Positions 16,448 to 24,674 of a stretch of DNA of 60,959 bases are shown one piece after another. Position 1 is the stretch's first letter, and each line of letters opens with the position of its first letter. Source of the stretch: an uncultured Hyphomicrobiales bacterium (lineage in GTDB: Bacteria > Pseudomonadota > Alphaproteobacteria > Rhizobiales > Xanthobacteraceae). Under the pieces are notes generated by a model. The model worked only from the letters and a program-made list of their open reading frames with translations. It searched no databases and was not told where the DNA came from. The stretch lies in assembly GCA_903929045.1 (NCBI GenBank), contig CAIYTE010000007.1:1-60959 (forward strand), read 5' to 3'. A program made the position numbers and the translations under genes.

Positions 16448-18439
16448 TTAGCGCGGCTGCGTCCAGACGTTCAGCAACGCGGGCTGGCCCGACTTGACCA
16501 CCGCGATCGCTTCCTTGAGCGCGGGTGCAAGATCGGCCGGATCCTTGATCGGCCCCTTCGCCCACCAGCCCATCGACTCGGCGAGCTTGTGGTACTCGAT
16601 GTCCGGATTCTGGATGCTGGTGCCGAGCGGCGCGAGATCGTTGCCGTTGTAGACGACGCGGTCGCGGAAATTCGCCAGCCGCTGCACGTGCATCACTTCC
16701 TGATGATAGCCGCGGTTGTTGTGCATGACCGACAGCAGCGGAATCTTGTGCCGCGCCGCGGTCCACAGCACGCCCGGCGCATACATCAAGTCGCCGTCAC
16801 CCTGGATCGAGACCGAGAAGCGGCCGAGATCGCGGTTCGCCAGCGCCGCGCCGACCGACGCGGGCGCGCCATAGCCAACGCCGTAGCCGCCGGAACGGCC
16901 GAGCCAGTGGTGATGCTTTTCCATCGGCCACAGCCGGTTCGGCCAGTTGCTGACGTTGCCTTCGGAGGCGACCAGCGACCAGTCGAGATCCTTGATCTGC
17001 GCGTAGAGCTCCATGCACAGGCGCGCCGTGCTGATCGGGCTTGCATCCCAGGCGATCGCCGCGGCCTTGCGGACGTTCTCACGGCCGTTGGCGGAAGCCT
17101 TGCGGAACGCTTCGCCGCGCTTGGCGATGGCGTCCTTGCGGCTGTCGGGAAGCGCGGATTTCACCGCCTCGATCAACGCCGGCAGCGTCGCTTCGGCATC
17201 GGCCGGCATCGAGACATCGACGACCTGGAAGCGCTGGAAGTCCTGGTAATTCGCCTTGGTGATGAGCTCGACCGAGTTGATGCTGATGAGCTTGGTGCCG
17301 GCCTTGATCTTGGGCTGGTTGTAACCGATGCCGTGATCGCCGTTGTCGACGTAACCGTTCACCACCGCCCAGAAATCCGACAGCTCCATGCCGATGATGA
17401 CATCGGCCGGGCCGATCACATTCGGCGGCCGGTTGAGATAATGCGTCTTCGGGAAGTTCATGCGGCCGCCCTGATCGACGACGGCGGCCTGCAACAGTTC
17501 GGCAAGCTCGACGAGCAGCTTGATGCCGTTCGGCGTGCGCGCGGCACGATCGACGACGATCACCGGGCGCTCGGCGTTGATGAGCAGCCGCGCCGCTTCC
17601 TTGACGGCGCCGCCGTCGCCCGCCGGCGGCGAGCTCGGCACATAACGCGGGATGTACAATTTCTCACCGCCGTAATCGCGCAGCGGCTCCTGCTGCAGGC
17701 CGGCGTCGAGCGACATCATCACCGGCCCGTAGGGCGGCGTCATCGCCGTCTTGTACATGCGCACCATCGACTGCGCGAAGTGCTGCGGCGACACCGGCGT
17801 GTCGTCCCATTTCGTGAAGTCGCGCACCAGCGCGTTAATGTCCTGCGCGGAATGGAAAGTCGGCACGCCCGGCGGGCGATGTGCGGCGTCGAGATCGTTG
17901 CCGCCGATGACGATCACCGGCACGCGGTCGCACCAGGCGTTGTAGATTCCCATCGCCGCGTGCTGCAGACCGACTGTGCCGTGCACCAGGGTCATCAGCG
18001 GCTTGCCGGCGATCTTGAAGTAGCCGTGCGCCATGCCCACGGCCGACTCGTCGTGCATACAGGTGAGAAATTCCGGGCTGGTGTTCTTGCCGTAGTCGAT
18101 CAACGACTCGTGCAGCGCACGGAAGCTCGAGGCCGGATTACAGGGCAAATACTTGATGTCGAGCGTCTTGATGACGTCGACCATGAAGTCGGAGCCGGGC
18201 TTGCCGCCTTCGTGACTCGCTTTGATGTCCGGCGGCGTGCCGGTTTCCGCCGCGGCCATTTTGGCATTGGGCGGCAAGGCGGACGGCCGCGCGGGTTCGG
18301 CCGGCACGCTCGGCGCCGTGGCCGCGCCGACAGCAGCCGGAGCTGACGTCACCGCCGCGCCTGCGACAGCGACGCCTGTCAGAAATCTGCGCCGATTGAA
18401 TGTGGATTTGCCGTCGCGCGTCGCATTATCGTCGGTCAT
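16448..18439 (-). CDS. Tat-exported thiamine-diphosphate-dependent enzyme (acetolactate synthase/oxidase-like)
   Basis: A 663-residue ThDP enzyme in which all three domains are visible. The N-terminal Pyr domain carries the catalytic Glu in HDESAVGMAHG near residue 131. A central domain follows. The C-terminal PP domain carries the ThDP/Mg motif from GDGDLMYAPG near 548 to HNNRGYHQEVM. The N-terminus has a twin-arginine signal, NRRRFLTGVAVAGAAV at residues 15-30, followed by an Ala/Pro-rich linker, unlike cytosolic acetolactate synthases. A good Shine-Dalgarno (GGAGG) precedes ATG 18439. No regulatory subunit gene ilvN is nearby. With the adjacent cytochrome c gene, the most likely reaction is oxidation or decarboxylation of a 2-oxoacid in the periplasm with electrons passed to cytochrome c. 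This reaction is inferred. Confidence 0.85.
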   Translation of the reverse strand: MTDDNATRDGKSTFNRRRFLTGVAVAGAAVTSAPAAVGAATAPSVPAEPARPSALPPNAKMAAAETGTPPDIKASHEGGKPGSDFMVDVIKTLDIKYLPCNPASSFRALHESLIDYGKNTSPEFLTCMHDESAVGMAHGYFKIAGKPLMTLVHGTVGLQHAAMGIYNAWCDRVPVIVIGGNDLDAAHRPPGVPTFHSAQDINALVRDFTKWDDTPVSPQHFAQSMVRMYKTAMTPPYGPVMMSLDAGLQQEPLRDYGGEKLYIPRYVPSSPPAGDGGAVKEAARLLINAERPVIVVDRAARTPNGIKLLVELAELLQAAVVDQGGRMNFPKTHYLNRPPNVIGPADVIIGMELSDFWAVVNGYVDNGDHGIGYNQPKIKAGTKLISINSVELITKANYQDFQRFQVVDVSMPADAEATLPALIEAVKSALPDSRKDAIAKRGEAFRKASANGRENVRKAAAIAWDASPISTARLCMELYAQIKDLDWSLVASEGNVSNWPNRLWPMEKHHHWLGRSGGYGVGYGAPASVGAALANRDLGRFSVSIQGDGDLMYAPGVLWTAARHKIPLLSVMHNNRGYHQEVMHVQRLANFRDRVVYNGNDLAPLGTSIQNPDIEYHKLAESMGWWAKGPIKDPADLAPALKEAIAVVKSGQPALLNVWTQPR

Positions 18440-18564
18440 TGCCGGCCTCCATCGCTTCCAACCCTAACGCCGCGCGTGTCCGAATATTCGTCGGACGCGC
18501 GGCTTGTTGGTGCGATGCTAGTGCAGACAACGACTCCCCGCTACGGGGGTCGCTCGTTTCGGCG

Positions 18565-19626
18565 TTAGCGCGCCGGCGGCAGCGGCTGACTGGAAATGCC
18601 ATTGCCCGCGGTGCCCGCTTGCATGGGTGCCGGCGCAGACATGCCGGACTTAGGCGGCGGCGCCATCGGGTTCGCCGGCTCCGGCGGCATGCCGGAATTC
18701 GCCATTGCATCGGGCGCCTTGCCCGGCAACACGACGACGCGGGTGCCGACCTGCACGCGGCTGAACAGATCCTCGACGTCTTCGTTCAGCATGCCGACAC
18801 AGCCCGATGACACGTACTTGCCGATGGTGGACGGCTGATTGGTGCCGTGAATGCGGTACAGCGTCTTGCCGAGATACATCGCGCGCGCGCCGAGCGGATT
18901 GCCATTACCGCCCGCCATGAAGCGCGGCAGATAGGGCTGGCGTTCGATCATCTCGGACGGCGGAAACCAATCCGGCCATTCCTTCATGCGGCTGATGCGC
19001 TCGGTGCCGGTCCAGGTGAAACCATCGCGGCCGACGCGAACGCCGTAGCGCATCGCCTTGCCGCCGCCGAGCACGAGATAGAGATAGGTGTGGGCGGTAT
19101 CGACGACGATGGTGCCGGCCGGCTCCTTCGTATCGAAGTCCACCAATTGCTTCCGAAGATTTTCTGGCAACGCTTTCGGCGCGCCGGTTTCCGGCTGATC
19201 TTCCACGGGCAATGTCGCCACCGATGTGGACGCACCTTGCGGGGCCGCGGCAGCGGGCGGCGCCATCGCCGGACCGGGCGCGGGCGCACCGACGGCGCCC
19301 GGCGGGCGCATCACGGGATCGGCGTCGAGCTGGTGGCCGGACTGCGGCGTTTCATCGGGAAGGATGCTGCTGGGCACGCCGACCTGGCTCGGATTCTGGC
19401 TGTAACGCCGCGGCAGCGGGCGCATCGCCGGTACGTCGTCATCGTCGTCCTGCATGACGTAGCCGGGCGCTGGCAGGCGGTCGTCATTGGCATAGGTGCC
19501 CGGAAGCGGCGTCGCGCGATAATAGGGCGCGGGCATCTGACGATTGGTCTGCGCCTGCGCCGAAACCGCAGGAAGTGCCGCCAACGCGGAGCCAGCCAGC
19601 AGGAAGAAGCCGAAACGTCGCATCAT
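18565..19626 (-). CDS. L,D-transpeptidase (YkuD domain)
   Basis: A 353-residue secreted protein that should cross-link or exchange peptides on peptidoglycan. A signal peptide (MMRRFGFFLLAGSALAAL) is followed by a long disordered Pro/Ala/Asp-rich region to about residue 175. The YkuD domain then begins at GTIVVDTAHTYLYLVLGGG, and its catalytic motif runs from HGTN to SSGCVGM, with the active Cys near 279. A Pro/Ala tail ends the protein. AGGTGA seven bases before ATG 19626 fixes the start; the frame stays open for 37 more codons upstream but these look non-coding. Confidence 0.9.
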   Translation of the reverse strand: MMRRFGFFLLAGSALAALPAVSAQAQTNRQMPAPYYRATPLPGTYANDDRLPAPGYVMQDDDDDVPAMRPLPRRYSQNPSQVGVPSSILPDETPQSGHQLDADPVMRPPGAVGAPAPGPAMAPPAAAAPQGASTSVATLPVEDQPETGAPKALPENLRKQLVDFDTKEPAGTIVVDTAHTYLYLVLGGGKAMRYGVRVGRDGFTWTGTERISRMKEWPDWFPPSEMIERQPYLPRFMAGGNGNPLGARAMYLGKTLYRIHGTNQPSTIGKYVSSGCVGMLNEDVEDLFSRVQVGTRVVVLPGKAPDAMANSGMPPEPANPMAPPPKSGMSAPAPMQAGTAGNGISSQPLPPAR

Positions 19627-19795
19627 TCTGTTTTCACCTGTCAGACCGCGCGCCTGGCCGCACATGCGGTCAAATACGCCAAGCAGCCGAAATACCCACC
19701 AAATCCTGCCTTGAATTGCCCCGGGATGAAGGCGCATTCAAGACAAGATTGGGGCTATCTCAGTAACGTGATTCTGCCGTGACGCGTGAGCCACA

Positions 19796-20176
19796 TCAGG
19801 CGTTTTTGGCCTCATCGAGCACCTTTTTGGCGACGCGGTGGGCATCGACGGCAGCTGGAAAACCGCAATAAATCGCGACTTGCCGCAGAATCGCGGCCAA
19901 TTCGACCTCGGTAACGCCGTTGCGCAGCGCGCCTTTGAAATGGGCCTCAAATTCGTGCATCCGGCCGAGGCACGCAATCATGCCGATGTTCAGAATGCTG
20001 CGGTCGCGCGGCGACAGGCGGTCGTCGCCCCAAACCGAGCCCCAGGCGAACTCGTTGAGGATGTTCTGGAAGTCGCGGTTGAAATCGTCGGTATTGGCGA
20101 TGGCCCGGTCGACATACTCGTCGCCGAGAACCTTGCGGCGCATCTTCAAGCCGCGGTCATACATTGCCTTGTCCAT
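19796..20176 (-). CDS. Carboxymuconolactone decarboxylase (CMD/AhpD) family protein
   Basis: A 126-residue all-helical CMD-domain protein. It is the size and has the layout of 4-carboxymuconolactone decarboxylase PcaC (YVDRAIANTDDFNRDFQNIL near residue 21, LSPRDRSILNIGMIACLGR near 54, GVTEVELAAILRQVAIYCGFPAA near 86). It lacks the CxxC pair of AhpD-type peroxidases, favouring a decarboxylase or related role. AGAGGA before ATG 20176 supports the start. Other beta-ketoadipate genes are not present, so PcaC activity itself is uncertain. Confidence 0.85.
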   Translation of the reverse strand: MDKAMYDRGLKMRRKVLGDEYVDRAIANTDDFNRDFQNILNEFAWGSVWGDDRLSPRDRSILNIGMIACLGRMHEFEAHFKGALRNGVTEVELAAILRQVAIYCGFPAAVDAHRVAKKVLDEAKNA

Positions 20177-20308
20177 GGTTTTTCCTCTGTTTTGGGCGGC
20201 TTATTCCGCCGATCGGAGCAAAGTTGACAGGAAATGGCCGATCCCGTCCATTCGGGCAAAACACGGCCACCAGCAGCGTTTTAGGCCGGGACGCCGAGGG
20301 AAGTCGGA

Positions 20309-21529
20309 ATGGAAGTAGCGATCATCGGCGGCGGCATTTGCGGCCTCGCACTCGCGCTCAACCTGCGCCAGCGCGGCGTCGCCTGCCGGATCTACGAACG
20401 CGCCGGCGAGATCAAACCGCTCGGCGTCGGCATCACTATGCTGCCGCATGCGATGCGCGAGTTCACGGCGCTCGGCATTGGCGATGCCCTGCTCAAGGCG
20501 GGCATCGAAAATCGCGAGAGCGCTTTCTACAATCGCTTCGGACAGCTGATCTACAAGGAAGAACGCGGTTTATTCGCCGGTTATAAATACCCGGAAGTCG
20601 GCATTCATCGCGGCACGCTGCATCTCACCTTGTATGAAGCCGCCAAGGCCAAGCTCGGCGCCGACGCCATCGTACTCGGTCATGAATGCACCGGCGTCGA
20701 ACAGGATGACGCCGGCGTCACCATCCGCTTCAAGGACCGCGACAGCGTGCGCGCCGATGTTGCGATCGCCTGCGACGGCATCAACTCGCCGACCCGCAAG
20801 CAGTTTTATCCAGACGACAAGCTCGCTTTCGCCGGCATCAATACGTGGCGCGGCATCACGCGCCGCAAGCCGATTCTGGATGGCCGCACCTACATGCGTG
20901 TCGGTTCGATCTTCACCGGCAAGATCGTGATCTACCCCATCGTCGACAACATCGACGACGAAGGCCGTCAGCTCATCAACTGGATGGCCGAGATCAAGCG
21001 GGACAGCTACGAACAGAACGACTGGAATATGCCGGGCAAGCTCGCGGACTTCCTGTCGATCTACGAGAATTGGCGGTTTGACTGGCTGGACGTCGGCCAG
21101 CTCATCCGCGATGCCGACCAGATCCTCGAATATCCGATGGTGGATAAAGATCCGATCGACACCTGGACGTTTGGCCGCGTCACGCTGGCGGGCGATGCCG
21201 CGCACCCGATGTATCCGCGCGGCTCCAACGGTTCGGCGCAGGCCGCCATCGACGCCCGCACCCTCGCCGACCTGTTGCGCAACTACACCGACCCGCGCGA
21301 CGCGCTCAAAGCCTATGAAGCCGCCCGCGCCCAACCTGCGGCGAAAGTCGTCAGGACCAACCGGGAATTCCCGCCGGACTTCATCAATATCAAGGTGGAG
21401 GAGCTGGTCGGCGACCGGCCGTTCGGCAATCTCGACGACTTCATCACGCAGGCCGAATTGCGCGGCCTGTCCGATAATTACAAAAGAATCGCCGGATTTG
21501 CCGTGTCCGACGTCGCCACGCAAAATTAG
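20309..21529 (+). CDS. FAD-dependent monooxygenase, PhzS/salicylate hydroxylase-like
   Basis: A 406-residue class A flavin monooxygenase with the FAD-binding GGGICGLALALNLRQRG at residues 8-24, a DG motif CDGINSPTRK near 158, and GDAAHPMYPRGSNGSAQ near 295. The PMYPRGSNG form is typical of the PhzS-like subgroup that includes phenazine and salicylate-type hydroxylases. It is divergent from the CMD-family gene with 132 bases between them, so the two may share regulation. The substrate is unknown. A purine-rich GAGGGAAG lies before ATG 20309. Confidence 0.87.
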   Translation: MEVAIIGGGICGLALALNLRQRGVACRIYERAGEIKPLGVGITMLPHAMREFTALGIGDALLKAGIENRESAFYNRFGQLIYKEERGLFAGYKYPEVGIHRGTLHLTLYEAAKAKLGADAIVLGHECTGVEQDDAGVTIRFKDRDSVRADVAIACDGINSPTRKQFYPDDKLAFAGINTWRGITRRKPILDGRTYMRVGSIFTGKIVIYPIVDNIDDEGRQLINWMAEIKRDSYEQNDWNMPGKLADFLSIYENWRFDWLDVGQLIRDADQILEYPMVDKDPIDTWTFGRVTLAGDAAHPMYPRGSNGSAQAAIDARTLADLLRNYTDPRDALKAYEAARAQPAAKVVRTNREFPPDFINIKVEELVGDRPFGNLDDFITQAELRGLSDNYKRIAGFAVSDVATQN

Positions 21530-21694
21530 TGAGAAAATACCGCTTTTAATTCAATGTCTTGAGCGAAACGGGCAATCTAGAGGGGATCACCCCATATTCG
21601 GGAAGACCACAGGATTTCGAACCCTCGCGCGTTAATCGGATAAGGCCGGGCGATAGTATGAACAGGCACACCCGATGGCGGCACTTAACCCTCG

Positions 21695-22288
21695 ATGGCT
21701 GACAGCGACGACGCCAATGCTGAAGCGCGCGCCGGCGAAGCCCGCGTCGATGAGGCCCTCATGGCCAAAGTCGCGCGGGGCGACGAGGCGGCGTTCCGCC
21801 AGCTCAGCCGCCGGCATGTGCTGGCCATGGTCGGGCTTGCCCGCCGCGTCCTCGGCAACGCCGCCGACGCTGAGGATGTGGTCCAGGAAGCCATGCTCCG
21901 TGTCTGGACCCATGCACCGCGCTGGGAGCCGCTGGCAGCCTTCAAGACATGGCTTACGCGCATCGTGGTCAATCTTTGCCTCGACCGGAAACGGCGCAAG
22001 CCCTGGGTCGATCTCGACGCCGCCGGCGAAATCGCCGACCCGGCGCCAGGCGCTTCCGAGGCAGCCGAACAGAACGAGCGCGAACAGGCGCTTACGGCCG
22101 CCATCGGCGACCTGCCGGACCGCCAGCGCACTGCCGTCGTGCTCACCTATCGAGAGGGCATGACCAATGTGCAGGTCGCCGAAGCGCTCGATACATCCGT
22201 CTCTGCCGTGGAGACGCTTCTGATACGCGGCAAAAAAACGTTACGCGCCAAACTGGGCGCCATGTTCGACGGGGATGACGACCGATGA
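21695..22288 (+). CDS. ECF-type RNA polymerase sigma factor
   Basis: A 197-residue group IV sigma-70 factor. Region 2 spans residues ~38-105 (VLGNAADAEDVVQEAMLRVW, then FKTWLTRIVVNLCLDRKRR) and region 4 ~130-185 (DLPDRQRTAVVLTYREGMTN, with the helix-turn-helix VAEALDTSVSAVETLLIRGK). ATG 21695 has no clear ribosome-binding site; ATG 21761-21763 would delete part of region 2, so the longer form is kept. The stop overlaps the next start (ATGA), as in sigma/anti-sigma operons. It probably activates its own operon and perhaps the downstream efflux genes; no matching promoter motif was identified. Confidence 0.93.
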   Translation: MADSDDANAEARAGEARVDEALMAKVARGDEAAFRQLSRRHVLAMVGLARRVLGNAADAEDVVQEAMLRVWTHAPRWEPLAAFKTWLTRIVVNLCLDRKRRKPWVDLDAAGEIADPAPGASEAAEQNEREQALTAAIGDLPDRQRTAVVLTYREGMTNVQVAEALDTSVSAVETLLIRGKKTLRAKLGAMFDGDDDR

Positions 22289-22650
22289 CAAAAAACAAGA
22301 TGACCGAAAGCGAATTCGAACAGTTGCTCGCGACCAGTCTCAAGCCGGGCAGCAATGCGGAGCGCAACACCCAGGACGCGGCCCAACGCGTGCTGCAGCG
22401 TCTGGCCGGTCCATTGCCGCGTCAGAAGAAAGCATGGTGGCGCCTGCCGGCCATGCTGCTGGACTGGGAATTCGCGACGGCCTGGCCGCGTGTCGCCGTT
22501 TTGGCGGCCTGCGCCGCGCTCGGCTTCGGTATCGGCATGATCGGCCTCGACCAGCAGGTCGACACGGCGGATGCGGCAATTGCCTTTGTCAGCCGCGCCG
22601 ATTTCGGCGGTGTCGTGTTTGACGGCGACACCGTGCAGGGAGTGCGGTGA
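22285..22650 (+). CDS. Putative membrane anti-sigma factor
   Basis: This 121-residue protein has no recognised catalytic domain. Its first ~65 residues are cytoplasmic and charged (MTESEFEQLLATSLKPGS), and one membrane helix follows near residues 70-90 (RVAVLAACAALGFGIGMIGL). A short periplasmic tail ends the protein. The 4-base overlap with the ECF sigma gene, the 1-base overlap with the next gene, and the single-helix layout match CnrY-type anti-sigma factors. The assignment rests on context and topology, not on a sequence motif. Confidence 0.7.
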   Translation: MTKNKMTESEFEQLLATSLKPGSNAERNTQDAAQRVLQRLAGPLPRQKKAWWRLPAMLLDWEFATAWPRVAVLAACAALGFGIGMIGLDQQVDTADAAIAFVSRADFGGVVFDGDTVQGVR

Positions 22651-23129
22651 TGAGCGCCGTTCCCTTCACGGCCTCGAAGACGAGCCGTGGCGCCTCGCGC
22701 TGGCTGTTGCTCGGCTCGCTGGCGCTCAATCTGTTCTTTGTCGGTATCGCAGTAGCGATGGCGGTGCGCCCGCATGGTCCGCCGCCTTGGGACCGCAACG
22801 TTTTCGTGCGCGCCGAGCGCATTGCTACCAGCCTGCCGGTGGCCGATGCCGATATTCTGCGCGGCCAGATCAAGACCAATCAGGGCGCCATTGAAAGCGC
22901 GCAGACGAAATACCGCGCCGCGCAGGACGCCATCCGCGGCACGCTGCGGCAGGAACCTTTCGATGTGACCACCGTGCAGGACGCCATGGCCAAGGCCCGC
23001 ACCGCGCGGCAGGACTTCGACCAGACGATTCAGAGCGTTTTCGCGAGCTCTGCGACGCAAATGTCACCCGCCGGGCGTCAGGCTCTGGCAGATTGGCCTC
23101 CCGGACGGAAAACAGCGGGAAAGCCGTAA
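22650..23129 (+). CDS. Periplasmic heavy-metal-resistance/CpxP-like sensor protein (Metal_resist type)
   Basis: A 159-residue protein anchored by one N-terminal helix (WLLLGSLALNLFFVGIAVAM, residues ~18-37), with a long periplasmic helical hairpin. DADILRGQIKTNQGAIESA, a second helix, and FDVTTVQDAMAKARTARQDF match the Metal_resist/CnrX/CpxP fold. In CnrX-type systems this protein holds the anti-sigma factor inactive until it binds metal. Here only one His (HGPP, near residue 43) and no Cys is present, so the CnrX metal ligands are not conserved and the signal may differ. Start: ATG 22650 overlaps the previous stop (TGATG). Confidence 0.78.
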   Translation: MSAVPFTASKTSRGASRWLLLGSLALNLFFVGIAVAMAVRPHGPPPWDRNVFVRAERIATSLPVADADILRGQIKTNQGAIESAQTKYRAAQDAIRGTLRQEPFDVTTVQDAMAKARTARQDFDQTIQSVFASSATQMSPAGRQALADWPPGRKTAGKP

Positions 23130-23210
23130 TTATTGCAAGGCCACCAGGGCGTTATGGGCTAGCCTCACGCCTCGCCTGAAGTGGTTTCTGTCAGTTTGAG
23201 AGTCATCGTT

Positions 23211-24674
23211 ATGCGTCGTGGTTTTAATGTTGAGTCGCAGTCGGGTTCGCGCCGGAGCCTGCGCTCGTTCCGGAGCTTGTTGCGAGGAACCGTCGTCATG
23301 GTTCCGCTTGCACTGCTGCTCGGCGGATGTCTGCTGACCGACAAGCCCGAACCCGGCCTCGACATTCCTCAAGCCTACGATCGCAGCTCGAAAAATCCGG
23401 TCGTCGCCGAAGCGGCGCTGCCGCCGCTCGACTGGTGGCGTGGTTTCCGCTCGCGCGAACTCAGCGAGGTCATCGAGGAGGCGCGTGAAGCCAATCTCGA
23501 CATCGCCGCAGCGGTCGCCCGCATCGTGCAAGCCGACGCGCAGGCGCGCATCGCCGGCGCCGCGTTGCTGCCGACGGTCGGCCTCGACGCCAGCGGCACG
23601 CGGTCGCACGCGACGCAGGTGACCACCAATGTCGTCAACGCGTCGCTCACCGCGAGCTATGAAATCGATTTCTGGGGCAAGAACCGCGCTGCGTTGCGCG
23701 CCGCCGAACAGGCCGCCGTCGCCAGCCGCTACGACCGCGAAGTTGTCGGCCTGTCGACCGTCGCCGCCACCGCCAATGCCTATTTCCAGGTGCTCGCGGC
23801 GCAGGATCGCCTGCAGGTCAATCGCGAGAACGTCGCCAGCGCCAGCCGCGTGCTTAATCTGATCCAGCAGCGTCTCAACGCCGGTACCGCGTCGGCGCTC
23901 GATACCGCGCAGCAGGAATCCCTGCTCAACACCCAGCGCGCCGCGCTGCCGTCGCTCGAGCAGTCGCTGGTGCAGAACCGCAACGCGCTGGCCTTGTTGC
24001 TGGCGCGCTCGCCGGAAAGCGTGCGCATCCGAGGCGGCTCGTTGCGCGGCATTTCCTATCCCCGCGTCACGCCGGGTCTGCCGTCGGAGCTTCTGGCGCA
24101 GCGCCCCGATATCCGCGAAGCCGAAGCGCTGCTCGCGGCCGCCAACGCCAATGTCGAGAATGCGCGCGCGCAGTTCTTGCCGAGCATCTCGCTGACCGGC
24201 CAGGGCGGATTTTCGAGCGCCGTGCTCAAGACGTTGCTGCGGCCGGAATCGGCGCTCTATAGCGTCACCGCGGGCCTGACCCAGCCGATCTTCGATGGCC
24301 TGCGTCTGCAGGGCAATCTCGATCTGACCAAGGGCCGGCAGGACGAATTGCTGCAGAACTACCGCAAGTCCGTCATCTCCGGTTTTGTCGATGTCGAGAA
24401 TGCGCTGGATGCCGTCCGGCAGTCCGCATTGCGTGAACGTCTGCAGCGCGACGTCGTCACCAGTTCGCAGCGCGCTTTCGATATTTCCGAGCAGCGTTTG
24501 AACCAGGGCACGATCGATCTCGTCACCGTGCTGCAGACGCAGCAGACGCTGTTCCAGGGCCAGGACAATCTGGTGCAGGCGCGGCTCGCGCATGTGCAGG
24601 CGATCGTCAGCCTCTATCAGGCGCTCGGCGGCGGCTGGTTCCCGAAACCACTTGAGGCGTCGAATGCACGGTGA
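23211..24674 (+). CDS. Outer-membrane efflux factor, NodT/OprM family lipoprotein
   Basis: A TolC-like outer-membrane channel with two OEP repeats. It carries a lipobox LLGGC after the hydrophobic stretch MVPLALLLGGC, and the NodT-type opening PLDWWRGFRSRELSEVI. Coiled-coil helices and the second-repeat motif GLPSELLAQRPDIREAEALL (residue ~285) follow. ATG 23211 gives a 487-residue protein with an Arg-rich N-region; ATG 23298 has a better GAGGA ribosome-binding site but would leave almost no positive N-region. It precedes the MdtA-like gene with an 11-base overlap, forming a complete tripartite pump with its own channel. Confidence 0.9.
   Translation: MRRGFNVESQSGSRRSLRSFRSLLRGTVVMVPLALLLGGCLLTDKPEPGLDIPQAYDRSSKNPVVAEAALPPLDWWRGFRSRELSEVIEEAREANLDIAAAVARIVQADAQARIAGAALLPTVGLDASGTRSHATQVTTNVVNASLTASYEIDFWGKNRAALRAAEQAAVASRYDREVVGLSTVAATANAYFQVLAAQDRLQVNRENVASASRVLNLIQQRLNAGTASALDTAQQESLLNTQRAALPSLEQSLVQNRNALALLLARSPESVRIRGGSLRGISYPRVTPGLPSELLAQRPDIREAEALLAAANANVENARAQFLPSISLTGQGGFSSAVLKTLLRPESALYSVTAGLTQPIFDGLRLQGNLDLTKGRQDELLQNYRKSVISGFVDVENALDAVRQSALRERLQRDVVTSSQRAFDISEQRLNQGTIDLVTVLQTQQTLFQGQDNLVQARLAHVQAIVSLYQALGGGWFPKPLEASNAR

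Noticed and set aside
16448-18439. Ordinary acetolactate synthase for branched-chain amino acid synthesis
   Set aside because: It has a Tat signal and a cytochrome c neighbour and lacks an ilvN partner, so the biosynthetic role is unlikely.
21530-21694. Autoregulatory ECF promoter (GGAA...CGTT) upstream of the sigma gene
   Set aside because: GGAAG and CGTT are present but 24 bases apart, too far for an ECF promoter.
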